Shown one piece after another: positions 1 to 10,349 of a DNA stretch of 64,000 bases. Below the pieces are notes generated by a model, which worked only from the letters and a program-made list of their open reading frames with translations, was not told where the DNA came from and searched no databases. The DNA lies in NCBI GenBank assembly GCA_022414725.1, contig CM039462.1, forward strand, positions 34,897,004-34,961,003, written 5' to 3'. Position 1 is the first letter of the stretch; each line of letters starts with the position of its first letter. The position numbers and the translations under genes are program-made. The DNA is from Microglena sp. YARC. Taxonomy: Eukaryota > Chlorophyta > Chlorophyceae > Chlamydomonadales > Chlamydomonadaceae.

Positions 1-80
1 CATATCATACGATACAGTTTGTATGATTTCATATGATCTCATACTGGCCTTCGGTTTATATCATATGATATGCCGGTCCC
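1..80 (-). mobile_element. MITE with TA target site, truncated at window edge
   Basis: The terminal inverted repeat reads TGCCGGTCCC at 71-80 and is followed by TA at 81-82. It lies next to ATATCATATGA-type sequence. The same end occurs at 10971-11148, 37206-37355, 49719-49746 and 57120-57439. This copy is in reverse orientation and its other end is outside the window. No coding capacity is seen. Confidence 0.7.
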
Positions 81-138
81 TAACTATGAGGCAAATAAGT
101 TCAACTTTTGATTGCTGCTAGCGGTTTCGGAGCAATGG

Positions 139-240
139 GTGGTGGTGTGTGTGTGTGTGTGGGGGGGGGGGGGATGTGGGGGGATGTTTGGGTGGTGGTG
201 TAGGGGGGGGGGGGGGGGGGGGGGGGGGAGGGGGGAATAA
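139..240. repeat. GT microsatellite and G homopolymers
   Basis: A GT run at about 146-160 leads into a G tract, and a second G tract of about 25 nt ends near 228. From 240 to about 800 I see no supportable gene. A GCC-rich stretch at 500-585 and one copy of the CCAGGGTGGGTTTTGTT minisatellite (about 385-420) are the only notable items. Confidence 0.8.
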
Positions 241-804
241 GGGCAAAACAAACTTCATAGCATGGGTGTCAAATAATACTTCTTGATGACCCCCTGGCTG
301 GTAGCGCCACTTGTTATGCCTTGCAATGGGGAGTGAAATTAAGGGAACCTAATCGTTTGATTACTCTGGGGAAGACTACCAGGGTGGGTTTTGTTGTGTT
401 TTGCCAGGGTGGGTTTTGTTCAGGGATTTTTTTTTTCAAATCTGAAAGTGACTTTTTGCTAGCTTTTTTGGTTTTAGTCCTCCTCCAGAACAGCCTCCAT
501 ATAGCTATTTCTGGGCGGCCCAAAGGCGCTGCCCAGGGGGCAGCGCCTTGAGCTGGGGGGTGGGGGACTGGGGGGAGGGGGGGGTCATGGGGAATCATGC
601 ATGATACATCTTCGCATTGTTACAGCTTACTTGCTTCCTTTGAAAGTTATTACCTACTGAAAACACCCCTATAAATTAGGCGGAATTGCCTCAAATAACC
701 AAGTCAGTTACTCAGTTTGTCAGAAACTTTGTCATCATCTAGTGACATACATGCATAGCACTGCTATGCTAGCGGATAAGTAGCTTAGGTGCAGCCTAGC
801 TGAG

Positions 805-1422
805 CTACTTGCTGTATCTGCCGCGCCCAGTGGCAGCACCATGCCAGGCCTCCATAGCTTGGTCATATGGGAAGTCCTGCATTTTCCAGAAGCGTTGCAA
901 ATAGACCAGGCCACACACATTCAAGTGCTTCTCTAGCAGCCTGCTGCGCTTGTCGTTCCGGATCCACTTCATGATTGAGAATACCCTCTCATCTTCACAC
1001 GAGCCAGGCACTTGAACCAAGATTAACTGAGCAAGTTTGATGAACTCGGACATGGCACCACGAGATAACTCGCCCCCACGGCACAACTCTCGCCAGAAGG
1101 TTCTTGTCTCATCAGGGTCAACCGTGTCGTCATCCTCGACTGCTGCCTCAGCATCCTCTGCAATCTCCTCCCCACCTTCTCCATCATCACTACTGTCATC
1201 ACCATCAGAGACAGTCTCAGCAGCTGGGTTCGCAATTGCAGACTTCAAAGGAGCAGCAAGGGCCAGCGCTCCCTTGAAGAAGTAGTCTGTCTGTCTGTCC
1301 AGCATCTCAAGAGACAGCAGACCAAGACTGAGACCTCTCTTCGCCTTCTTGGGAACGGGCGAGTCTGAATGTGAATCTGAAGGCGAGTCTTGAGGCGGCA
1401 TGCTCGAGAACTTCAAACACAA
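805..1422 (-). CDS. hAT-type transposase C-terminal dimerisation domain, short or truncated protein
   Basis: A 205-residue frame. The first methionine is at codon 1; MPPQDS at codon 8 is an equally good start. Seen: a Ser/Asp-rich N-terminus, a basic nuclear-localisation-like stretch PKKAKRG near residue 25, and a strongly acidic linker (about 65-105, many D and E). The C-terminal ~95 residues match the hAT C-terminal dimerisation region, with the signature CEDERVFSIMKWIRNDKRSR followed by LLEKHLNVCGLVYLQ. The DDE/RNase H catalytic core and the BED zinc finger of complete hAT transposases are missing. It is therefore a decayed element, the last exon of a larger gene, or a domesticated dimerisation module. 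No terminal inverted repeats were found around it. A hAT-type MITE lies at 61684-61879, so the superfamily is present in this genome. Confidence 0.7.
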   Translation of the reverse strand: MCLKFSSMPPQDSPSDSHSDSPVPKKAKRGLSLGLLSLEMLDRQTDYFFKGALALAAPLKSAIANPAAETVSDGDDSSDDGEGGEEIAEDAEAAVEDDDTVDPDETRTFWRELCRGGELSRGAMSEFIKLAQLILVQVPGSCEDERVFSIMKWIRNDKRSRLLEKHLNVCGLVYLQRFWKMQDFPYDQAMEAWHGAATGRGRYSK

Positions 1423-1799
1423 CAGGATGGCCAGCCATCAAGCTAGCTAATGAAGTACGGTTTGGGTTAAGGGGTCGAGGATTCGAGAAATTCGAGTCGA
1501 GATTGAATGAGGGAAATAAGCTGTGAAGTTGGTCGGAGCTATTCTTGGTGTCGAGGTGCACGAGGTTATTTATGGTGACCTGGCGACCTGCCAGCTAGGT
1601 CTTTCCAGGTTCAGGAATCAGAAGTACTGGAGTCTGTGTCGAACTGTCGAATTGGGTTCTCTGTAGCGATTTGTGTCGAATTGGGTTCTTTCTAGCGATT
1701 TGGGTCTGGGTGCAGGAATCTCAAATCGGATCTCATATAGCGATTTGCTCGCCCAAAACGGGGTCAAAACTAGCGATCGCTATATATATCGGGAAAAAA

Positions 1800-2056
1800 A
1801 ATCACTGGTTTTGTTGTGTTTTGCCAGGGTGGGTTTTGTTGTGTTTTGCCAGGGTGAATTTTTTTGTTTTTTGCCAGGTGAATTTGTTGTTTTTTGCCAG
1901 GGTGGGTTTGTTGTTTTTTGCCTGGGTGGGTTTCTTTTTTTGCCTTGGTGCGTTTTGTTGTTTTTTGCCAGGGTGGGTTTGTTGCTCTTTGCCAGGGTGG
2001 GTTTCATTTTTTGCCTTGGTGCGTTTTGTTGTTTTTTGCCAGGGTGGGGTTTTGAT
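1800..2056. repeat. Minisatellite, unit like TTTTGCCAGGGTGGGTTTG
   Basis: About nine imperfect units of 24-34 bp, each with TTTTGCC(A/T)(G)GGTG. The open frames on both strands here are products of the stop-poor unit. A single unit also sits at 385-420. Confidence 0.85.
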
Positions 2057-2129
2057 TTTTACAGACCGCAAAGTGCACCTGAGCTCGAACTTACCGCACG
2101 ACAGTGACCATGGATGAATAGTAGAAGGA

Positions 2130-2302
2130 ACTCTACTACGCCACATTCTTGACAGCGCGGTTTTTCAGATACAGAGGGGGGGTAGAATGAACTAAGAGTA
2201 CACCACATTCTTGAGTGCAGAGTTGCAATCACCTAGTGTAGACATGTCCAGTGTAGAACGAACTATACTACGCCACATTCTTGACAGCGCGTTTTTTCTG
2301 AT

Positions 2303-2333
<31 letters not shown>

Positions 2334-2455
2334 TAGAAGGAACTAGAGTACACCACATTCTTGAGTTGCAGAGTGCAATCACCTAGGTGTAGACATGTCC
2401 AGTGGTAGAACAAACTATTACTACGCCACATTCTTGACAGCGCGTCTTTTCAGAT

Positions 2456-2488
<33 letters not shown>

Positions 2489-2745
2489 TAGAAGGAACTA
2501 GAGTACACCACATTCTTGAGTGCAGAGTGCAATCACCTAGGTGTAGACATGTCAGTGGTAGAACGAACTATACTACGGCCACATTCTTGACAGCGCGGTT
2601 TTTCAGATACGGAGGGGGGGGGGGGGGGGGGGGGGGAGGGGGTAGAAGGAACTAGAGTACACGACATTCTTGAGTGCAGAATACAATTGCATAGGTGTAG
2701 ACATGTTCAGTGGTAGAAGGAACTATACTATGCCACATTCTTGAC
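2130..2745. repeat. Tandem repeat of about 150 bp, four units, each holding a G tract
   Basis: Units carry CGCCACATTCTTGACAGCGCG, GATACGGA followed by 10-30 G, then ACACCACATTCTTGAG and AATCACCTAGGTGTAGACATG. Unit starts are near 2140, 2280, 2430 and 2575. The non-G part is nearly identical between units and the G run varies in length. Confidence 0.85.
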
Positions 2746-2754
2746 AGCTTTTTT

Positions 2755-3040
2755 GTCTTATATATTCATGTAGGCCATGTTGAGTAGTACTCGGGCTACT
2801 GAAGCCAGCCTCGGAATTTTTTGAGTAGGAATCCCAATGTTTTTTATTTCAGATTTATGTAGGCCAGGTTTTAAGCTGGCCTACTTCAAAGTAGTACTTG
2901 GGCTTCTGAAGCCACCCCCAAGATTGTTCGTGTGTATGAATCGCAGTGCTTTTTATTTCAGATTTATGTAGGCCAGGTTTTAAGCTGGCCTACTTCAAAG
3001 TAGTACATGGGCTACTGAAGCCAGTCTTAGGATTGGTGGG
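2755..3040. repeat. Tandem repeat of about 115 bp, three units, one diverged
   Basis: Each unit contains ATGTAGGCCAGGTTTTAAGC and GGCTACTGAAGCCA. The 5' unit (2765-2820) is diverged and lacks part of the core. From 3040 to 3138 there is only a G/T-rich spacer. Confidence 0.75.
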
Positions 3041-3137
3041 GGCGGGGGGATGGGTGGGTGTGTGGGTGGGGGGTAGAATGAAGTAGAATACAATCACATA
3101 GGTATAGACAGTCTACAGACATGTCCACACCTATTCA

Positions 3138-3412
3138 TATATCATACTTTATGTATGTTATAGTATATCATACTTTATATATGTTATAGTATAGCATACT
3201 TTATATATGTTATAGTATAGCATACTTTATATATGTTATAGTATAGCATACTTTATATATGTTATAGTATAGCATACTTTATATATGTTATAGTATAGCA
3301 TACTTTATATATGTTATAGTATAGCATACTTTATATATGTTATAGTATAGCATACTTTATATATGTTATAGTATAGCATACTTCATATATGTTATATGTT
3401 ATAGTATATATC
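3138..3412. repeat. 26-bp AT-rich tandem repeat
   Basis: About ten copies of CATACTTTATATATGTTATA plus GTATAG, almost perfect in the middle and changed at both edges. Confidence 0.9.
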
Positions 3413-3439
3413 TGGATGCTTAACACCCAAGGTCACAAT

Positions 3440-3915
3440 GCATTTTGGACTTCAGCCTCAGCCTCAGCCTCCTCTCCCTGATATGATAATACTGATATTT
3501 ATGAAGTCATATTGACATACATAATGTATATAGTGATATTGATATTATGTAGTGGCGTTTGGGACCTCATCCTCAGCCTCAGCCTCCTCTGCCTGATATG
3601 ATCATACTGATATTTATGTAGTCATATGGACATACATAATGTATATAGTGATCATGATATGTATGTAGTGATATTGATGTTATGTAGTCCAATTGATATA
3701 CATAATGTATGTGCTGATATTGACATACGTAATGTATATACTGATCATGATATGTACGTAGTGATATTGGTATTTTGTAGTCCAATTGATATACATAATG
3801 TATGTGCTGATATTGACATACGTAATGTTTATACTGATGTTGATATGTACGTTGTGATATTGATATTATGTAGTGGCGTTTGGGACCTCAGCCTCAGCAT
3901 CCTCTGCCTGATATG
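3440..3915 (-). repeat. Tandem units containing the acceptor and first codons of the 4133-4325 exon family
   Basis: Three places (about 3455, 3565, 3885) read, on the minus strand, ATATCAG then GCAGAGGAGGCTGAGGC, the acceptor and A-E-E-A-E-A start shared with the exon at 4133-4325. Between them lie two ~100-bp AT-rich units (3665-3850) with ATACATAATGTATGT. They look like decayed splice-acceptor copies in a different intron context. Confidence 0.6.
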
Positions 3916-3988
3916 ATAATACAGATATTATGTAGTCATATTGATATACATAATATATATAGTGATATACATAATACATATAGTGATA

Positions 3989-3996
3989 TTGATACA

Positions 3997-4034
<38 letters not shown>

Positions 4035-4040
4035 TGTATA

Positions 4041-4084
<44 letters not shown>

Positions 4085-4126
4085 TATATATAATATATAT
4101 ATATTATATATATATATATATATAAT
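3989..4126. repeat. TA microsatellite
   Basis: Nearly pure (TA)n interrupted by AATATA. It begins directly downstream of the donor of the 4133-4325 exon on the minus strand, inside its following intron. Confidence 0.95.
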
Positions 4127-4132
4127 GTATAC

Positions 4133-4325
4133 CTGTTGGCCAATTTTGCAATGCGATAGTCGACACAATTGACGAACTGCTCTCCCCAGCGGAGCAAGGA
4201 AGCATTGTCTTGAGCCATCCCCTGGGGCATGACTGGCAGCGGCAAGGGGTCGGACCTGCCACGACTGTGCTTGTTTACCGCCTCCTCGACATGAGACCTC
4301 AGCATCTGCCTCAAGCCTCCTCTGC
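4133..4325 (-). CDS. Internal exon, unknown protein
   Basis: On the minus strand the acceptor is CACCCTTCAG directly before 4325 and the donor is GCCAACAG then GTATAC after 4133. The frame gives an acidic start (AEEAEADAEVHVEEAV by array consensus), then NKHSRGRSDPLPLPV and RWGEQFVNCVDYRIAKLANR. Relative to the copies of its own start in the array at 4326-5545, the exon has two extra single bases (near 4290 and 4313). Removing both gives 191 nt and one open frame, so they are probable sequence errors or a decayed exon. I do not recognise the protein. The exon lies outside the duplicated block, so no second copy can be compared. Confidence 0.55.
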
Positions 4326-5545
4326 CTGAAGGGTGAGTTAAGGGGAGTGGGGGTTGGGGGGGTGGGTGGGGTGGCCATCTGCCTCAGCCTCCTCTGGGGT
4401 GCCTGAAGGTGTGGGTTGGGGAGTGGGGGTGGGGGTGGGGTTGGGTTGGCCATCTGCCTCAGCCTCCTCTGCCTGAAGGGTGGGTTGGGGGAGTGGGGGT
4501 GGGGGGGTGGGGTGGGGGGTGGCCATCTGCCTCAGCCTCCTCTGCCTGAAGGGTGGGTTGGGGGAGTGGGTGTGTGGTGAGTTGAGGGGTTGGGGTGGGG
4601 TGGGCCACCTGCCTCAGCCTCCTCTGCCTGAGGGGTGGGATGGTGGGTGGGTGGGGTGGGGGTGGATGGGGGATGGGGGGTGGGGTGGGGTGGGGGGCTT
4701 GTTTACCGCCTCCTCGACATGGACCTCAGCATCTGCCTCAGCCTCCTTTGCCTGAAGGGTGGGGTTGGGGCGTGGGTGGGGTGGGGTGGGTGGGGGTAGG
4801 GGTTGAGGGGTTGGGGTTGAGGGTGGGTTGGGGTTGGGGGGTTGGGGTGGGCCATCTGCCGCAGCCTCCTCTGCCTGAGGGGTGGGGTGGTGGTGGGGTG
4901 GGGTGGGGGTGGATTGGGAAGATGGAGGGTGGGGGAGATGGGGTGGGGGGGCTTGTTTTACCGCCTCCTCTACATGGACCTTCAGCATCTGCCTTCAGCC
5001 TCCTCTGCCTGAAGGGTGGGTTGGGTTGGGGCGTGGGGTGGGGTGGGGTAGGTAGGGGTTGGGGGTTGGGGGTTGAGGGTGGGTTGGGGTTGGGGGTTGG
5101 GGGAAGGGTGGGGCATTGCCGCAGCCTCCTCTGCCTGAGGGGTGGGTTGGGGTTGGGGGGTAGGGTTGGGCTTGGGGGTGGTTGAGGGGTGGGTTGGGGT
5201 GGGATGGGGTTGGGGGTTGAGGTTGCGGGTTGGGTTGGGGGTTGGGTGGGGTAGGGTTGGTAGGGTGGGGTGGAACATCCGCCTCAGTCTCCTCTGACTG
5301 AGGAGTGGGTTTGGGGGTGAGATGGGTTGGGAGGTGGGATTGTGGGGCGGGGGGGGGTTGTGGGGTGGGGGCAGGGGGTGGGTTAGGGGGTTGGGGTGGG
5401 TTGGGGGGGGGGGGTAGGGTGGGGTGAGGCATTCTGCCTTAGCCTCCTCTGCCAGAGGGATGGGTTGGAGGTGGAGTGGGTTGGGGTGGGAGGTGGGGTG
5501 TGGTAGGGTGGGTAGGGTGGGGTGGGGCATCCGCCTCAGCCTCCT
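4326..5545 (-). repeat. G-rich minisatellite made of the splice acceptor and first codons of the 4133-4325 exon
   Basis: About 12 units of 65-160 bp. On the minus strand each has a C-rich tract, CACCCTTCAG, then GCAGAGGAGGCTGAGGCAGA, the exon's first codons. Unit cores are near 4389, 4468, 4546, 4620, 4743, 4867, 5001, 5128, 5290, 5446 and 5542. Units near 4715 and 4955 keep more of the exon (AEVHVEEAV). The spacers are GGGTTGGGG-type, so the plus strand is dense in potential G-quadruplexes. Confidence 0.8.
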
Positions 5546-6480
5546 CTGACTGATGCACAGATGTGGTGGTGTGGTGGTGGTGATCGTGGTTTTGGGGTGG
5601 GGTAGGGGAGGGGGGAGGCGAGATGGTGGTGGAGGGCAAAACACATTGTCAAACACATAGGTTACATTCAAGGGGGTGGGTAAGACATAAGCTATGCACT
5701 CTCTTGCTGGTGGTGGTGGTGGGTGGTGGTGGTGGTGATCGTGGTTTTGGGGGTGAATTGGGGGGGGGGGGGGGGGGGGAGGCCGAGATGGTGGTGGAGG
5801 GTTAAAACACATTGTCAATCATATAGGTTACATTCAAAGAGGGTGAGTAAGACATTAGCTATGCACTCTCTTGCTGGTGGTGGTGGTGGTGGCGGTGGTT
5901 GTGGTCGTGAAGGCAGAGCTGGTGGTGGAGGGCAAAACACATAGTCAAACATATAGGTTACAATCAAAGAGGGTGAGTGAGACATAAGCTATGCACTCTC
6001 GTGCTGGTGGTGGTGCTGGTGGTGGTGAAGGCAGAGATGGTGGTGGAGGGCAAAACACCTTGTCAAACACATAGGTAACAATCAAAGAGGGTAAGTGAGA
6101 AGTAAGCTATGCACTCTCTTGCTGCTGGTGGTGGTGGTGGCGGTGGTGGTGAAGGCAGAGATGGTGGTGGAGGGTGAAAAACATTGTCAAATACGTAGGT
6201 AACAATCAAAGAGGGTGAGTGAGACATAAGCTATGCACTCTCTTGATGCTGGTGGTGGTGCTGCTGCTGAAGGCAGAGATGGTGGTGGAGGGCAAAAAAC
6301 ATTGTCAAATACATAGGTTACATTCAAATAGGGCGAGTGAGACATAAGCTATGCACTCTCTTGCTGCTGGTGGTGGTGGTGCTGCTGAAGGCAGAGATGG
6401 TGGTGCAGGGTGAAGCTTTTCATTGTCCAACACATAGGTTACATTCAAAGATGGTGAGTAGGACATTGTCAAACACATAC
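5546..6480. repeat. Tandem repeat of 115-165 bp, about seven units
   Basis: Each unit has GACATAAGCTATGCACTCTC, a GGT/GGC run, GGCAGAGATGGTGGTGGAGG, GCAAAACACATTGTCAAA and CAATCAAAGAGGGTGAGTGA. Cores lie near 5692, 5857, 5987, 6107, 6230, 6349 and 6504. The triplet run varies most. No exon is convincingly tied to it. Confidence 0.85.
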
Positions 6481-6867
6481 ACACACATCCAAGTAAGACA
6501 TGCACTATGCACTCTCCTGGTGGCGGTGGTGGTGGCGATGGTGGTGGCGATGGTGGTGGTGGAAATGATGGTGGTGGTGGTGGTGGTGGTCAAGGTGTGG
6601 TGGTGGTGGTGGTGTGTGGTGGTGGCGGAGGGCAAAACACATTGGCAACACACACACATCCAAGTAAGACATGCGCTATGCACACTACCTGATGCTCAGA
6701 TCCACCACAGGAACCCCACTCACTACCCTGCCCCACTCGGGTGTGGTGGTGATGGTGGTGGTCAAGGGTGTGGTTTGGTGGTGGTGGTGGTGGTGGTGGA
6801 GGTGGAGGGCAAAAAACATTGTCAACACACACACACATCCAAGTAAAACATGCCATATGCACACTAC
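6481..6867 (-). repeat. Partial tandem copies of the 3' end and donor of the 6868-7068 exon
   Basis: At 6690-6735 the minus strand repeats GTGGTGGATCTGAGCATCAG followed by GTAGTGTGCATA, the exon's last codons and donor. The neighbouring intron start with TTACTTGGATGTGTGTGT occurs three times (about 6480, 6650, 6830). GGT triplet runs separate them. Confidence 0.7.
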
Positions 6868-7068
6868 CTGATGCTCAGATCCACCACACGAGCCCCACTC
6901 ACTGCCCCGCCCCGCTTGGGTGTGAGCAGAACCAGGCGTGAAGGTGCTGTCTGTTGCAAGGCTGAGGGAGGCTTTCAAGCCCCGGGTGACGCGCAGGAGG
7001 AGGGAGGCGGAGGCTTCAAAGAGGGGGTCGTGGGTGCCGACAGAGCCAAGGATCAATAGGCAGGTGTC
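6868..7068 (-). CDS. Internal exon, unknown protein, 67 codons
   Basis: On the minus strand the acceptor is CATCCTCTGCCCCAG ending at 7069 and the donor is GAGCATCAG then GTAGTG after 6868. The exon is exactly 201 nt, in phase 0 at both ends, with one clean frame: DTCLLILGSVGTHDPLFEAS near the start, then LLLRVTRGLKASLSLATD and STFTPGSAHTQAGRG. The first half alternates hydrophobic and small residues like a folded domain; the end is Gly/Ser-rich. I do not recognise the family. Its noisy second copy is near 18960-19140. Both boundaries are echoed by tandem copies: 3' side at 6690-6735, 5' side at 7150-7200. Confidence 0.6.
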
Positions 7069-7420
7069 CTGGGGCAGAGGATGGGTGAGTGGTGGATGGT
7101 CGAGGGGAGTTTGGGGTGGGGGCTTCGAAGAGGGGGGCTTAGAGGATTGTGACGGAGCCAGGGATCAATAAAGCAGGGTGTCAAGCAGAATGGTTGGAGG
7201 GAAGAGGGGGGGGGAGGGGGGGGCAGCACTCGGTGTGGGTGTGTCGGTGTGGGTTTTGAATGGTGCTGTTGGGGGGTAAGGTTGGGGTTGGGTTGGGTTG
7301 GGGGTTGGGGTTGGGGGTTGGGGGGGGGGGGAGGGGGGTACGTTGGGGTTGGGGTTGGGGCTGGGGTGGGGAGGGGGTTGGGAGGGGGTGCGTTGCGGGT
7401 GGGTTGGTACTCTACAGGCT
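7069..7420 (-). repeat. Degenerate copy of the exon acceptor region and G-rich spacer
   Basis: Around 7130-7200 the minus strand resembles the start of the 6868-7068 exon (TTTATTGATCCCTGGCTCCG). The rest is GGGTTGGGGTTGGGG sequence with strong G-quadruplex potential. No further gene is seen. Confidence 0.5.
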
Positions 7421-7588
7421 GAATACTCACCACCATTGTTGGGTGTAAGGTTGGGGGGGGGGGGGGGGTCCTCTACAGGCTGAATACTCACCACCATGTT
7501 GGGTGTAAGGTTGGGGGGGGGGGGGGGGGGGGGGGGAAGACAGGGGTCCTCTACAGGCTGAATACTCACCACCATGTTGGGTGTTAGG

Positions 7589-7619
<31 letters not shown>

Positions 7620-8161
7620 TCCTCTACAGGCTGAATACTCACCACCATGTTGGGTGTAAGGTTGGGGGGGGGGGTCCTCTACAGGCTGAATACTCACCCA
7701 CCATGTTGGGTGTAAGGTTGGGGGGGGGGGGGGGGGGGGGGTCCTCTACAGGCTGAATACTCACCACCATGTTGGGTGTAAGGTTGGGGGGGGGGGGGGG
7801 GGGGTCCTCTACAGCGGAATACTCACCCACCATGTTGGGTGTGTAAGGTTGGGGGGGGGGGGGGGGGGGGGGCGTACTCTACAGGCTGAATACTCACCAC
7901 CATTGTTGGGTGTAAGGTTGGGGGGGGGGGGGGGGGGGGGGGGGGGGTACTCTCAGGCTGAATACTCACCACCATGTTGGGTGTAGGTTGGGTTGGGGTT
8001 GGGGGGGGGTACTCTACAGGCTGAATACTCACCACCATGTTGGGTGTAAGGTTGATGGGGGGGGGGGGGGGGGGGGGGGGTACTCTACAGGCTGAATACT
8101 CACCACCATGTTGGGTGTAAGGTTAGGGGGGGGGGGGGTACTCTACAGGCTGAATACTCAC
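7405..8161 (-). repeat. Array of about 12 splice-donor units from the 8162-8416 exon
   Basis: Each unit, on the minus strand, reads CCAACATGGTG then GTGAGTATTCAGCCTGTAGA, the last exon bases plus intron start of the adjacent exon, followed by a C tract of 7-30 nt. Period is 57-77 bp, set by the C tract. The non-homopolymer part is nearly invariant. Confidence 0.85.
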
Positions 8162-8416
8162 CACCATGTTGGGTTACTGGCCAAGAGTTTCTGTGGGAAG
8201 TCTGCAGCACTCCCATGCATGAGCTTCTGTTAATGCAGGACCACAAATGCGGGGGTCCTGCATGTACTTCGCCGGAGGCGAATGTGATGAGCTCGTGCAA
8301 GTGCTGCTCCTCTTCTGCGCTGATGGGGGGCTTGCAAAGCATCCAGTCTGTGGGACTTGCAATGAGGTGAACAGCCATGGCAACTCCATCCACGCCTCCT
8401 GGTGCTGCTGCTGTTC
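8162..8416 (-). CDS. Internal exon, unknown protein, about 85 codons
   Basis: The acceptor is a strong pyrimidine tract ending CTTTCTTTCTGAGCAG before 8416; the donor is ACATGGTG then GTGAGTATTC. The frame I prefer is open throughout and gives GGVDGVAMAVHLIASPTDWM, CKPPISAEEEQHLHELITFA and SGEVHAGPPHLWS, ending SWPVTQHG. A second frame (EQQQHQEAWMELPWLFTSLQ) is open until a TAA 12 bases before the donor, so the frame is not certain. No family recognised. Five or more copies of the acceptor half lie upstream (8417-9230) and about 12 of the donor half downstream (7405-8161). A noisy second copy is near 20283-20515. Confidence 0.5.
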
Positions 8417-9230
8417 CTGCTCAGAAAGAAAGACAAGTGCTAATTGGTGCCTGTATGGCACAGTCCAGGGGTAGGCCAGATAGGCTAAAGGGACTTGGGA
8501 TGAGGTGAACAGCCATGGCAACTCCATCCACACCTCCTGGTGCTGCTGTTGGTCCTGCTCAGAACGATAGACATGTAAGAATTGGTATAGTGCTCAATCT
8601 AGTAATCAATCATTGATCTGAAGAATCAAACATGCTGCTGTTCCTGCTCGGAACGATAAACATGTGAAAATTGGTATAGTGTTCAATCTAGTAATCAATC
8701 ATTGATCTGATGAATTAAACATGTTGCTGTTCCTGCTCAGAAATATTGACAAGTCAGAATGTGTGTATGTATGTTATTGTCCAGGAGTAGGCCAGATAGG
8801 CTAAAGGGACTTGGCATGAGGTCAGCAGGCATGGCAACTCCATCCACGCCTCCTGGGGCTGACGTTGTTCCTGCTCAGAAAGATATGTGATAATTGGTGT
8901 ATGTATGTTACAGTCAAGGGGTAGGCCAGATAGGCTAAAGGGACTTGGGATGAGGTGAACAGCCATGGCAACTCCGTCCACTCCTCCTGGGGCTGCCGCT
9001 GTTCCTGCTCAGGAAGAAAGACAAGTGAAAATTGGTAATTGTATGTTACAGTCAAGGGGTAGGCCAGATAGGCTAAAGGGACTTGCAACAAGGTGGACAG
9101 GCATGGCAACTCCGTCCAAGCTTCCTGGGACTACTGCTGTTCCTGCTCAGAAAGAAAGAAATGTGATAAATGGTACAATGCTCAATCTAGTAATCAAGGG
9201 TGAGATAATAAGAGTCTTGAAGCTGTTGAA
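8417..9230 (-). repeat. Array of splice-acceptor units from the 8162-8416 exon
   Basis: Full copies lie near 8512-8562, 8828-8880, 8962-9012 and 9103-9152, with partial copies near 8640 and 8725. On the minus strand each has TTTCTTTCTGAGCAGGAACA then GGAGTTGCCATGGCTG and CAAGTCCC. Spacers share GGGGTAGGCCAGATAGGCTA. Unit length is about 130 bp. Confidence 0.8.
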
Positions 9231-9269
9231 TAGTCTATTCAGGGTGCACCAAGATAGACAAATCTCGAT

Positions 9270-9450
9270 GTTTGGACCCCCAACTGCCCTGGGGTCAACC
9301 ACCAACCGATGTTTTGACACCTAGCTGCCCTGGGGTCAACCACCAACCAACAACCAAATTTTGGACCCCTACCTGCCCTGGGCTCAACCACCAACCACCA
9401 ACCAACTTTTGGACCCCTAGCTGCCCTGGGCTCAACCACCAACCAGCTGC
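9270..9450. repeat. Minisatellite, CTGCCCTGGGCTCAACCACC units
   Basis: Four to five units of 33-48 bp, each starting TTTGGACCCC(T/C)A and ending in CCAACCAAC copies. Confidence 0.85.
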
Positions 9451-9504
9451 TGAATAGTTTTGTTGATATAAATAAATCTGTTTAATAATTAATGATCAAA
9501 TAGA

Positions 9505-9527
9505 TGAGATAGATAGATAGAAGATAG

Positions 9528-9565
<38 letters not shown>

Positions 9566-9686
9566 CATAGATAGAGAAGATAGATAGAGAGATAGATAGA
9601 TAGATAGATAGATAGAAATAGATAGATAGATAGATTAGATAGATAGATTTAGATAGATAGATTGATAGATAGATAGATAGATAGAT

Positions 9687-9743
<57 letters not shown>

Positions 9744-9964
9744 AGAAGATAGATAGATAGATATGATAGATTAGTATGATAGATAGATAGATAGATATGT
9801 ATAGATAGATAGATAGATAGATAGGATTGAATAGATTACGATTGATATAGATTGATAGATTGATAGATTGATAGATTGATAGATTGATAGATTGATAGAT
9901 GATAGATTGATCAGATTGATAGATATGATGATAGATGATAGATTGATAGATTGATAGAATAGAT

Positions 9965-10027
<63 letters not shown>

Positions 10028-10029
10028 CG

Positions 10030-10069
<40 letters not shown>

Positions 10070-10079
10070 AGATAGATAG

Positions 10080-10112
<33 letters not shown>

Positions 10113-10115
10113 CAC
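9505..10115. repeat. GATA microsatellite of about 600 bp with GATT variants
   Basis: (GATA)n with a central block of TTGATAGA units (9830-9960). Open frames of Ile-Tyr-Leu-Ser type on the minus strand come only from this repeat. Confidence 0.95.
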
Positions 10116-10349
10116 GAATATCAGATAATTGATAGTATGATAATCACTGAATGATTTAATACCAATGATGCGGGCTTGATTGGACGGGGTTATGTATGTG
10201 TTTCTACTACACTTTAAGTTGAAGCTGTAACAGTTCCCCATGCAATTTGAAGAAAGATGACCTTTTATATTCCAATCTCTCTCCTCCCCCTCAATCAATT
10301 TTGGGGTATTACCGGTAATACCCGGCAACCCCAGCACAAACAATATATT

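Noticed and set aside
6868..7068. Proteasome assembly chaperone-like (PSMG3-like) identity for this exon
   Set aside because: A few hydrophobic positions looked similar by eye, but motif order and the Gly/Ser-rich end do not support it.
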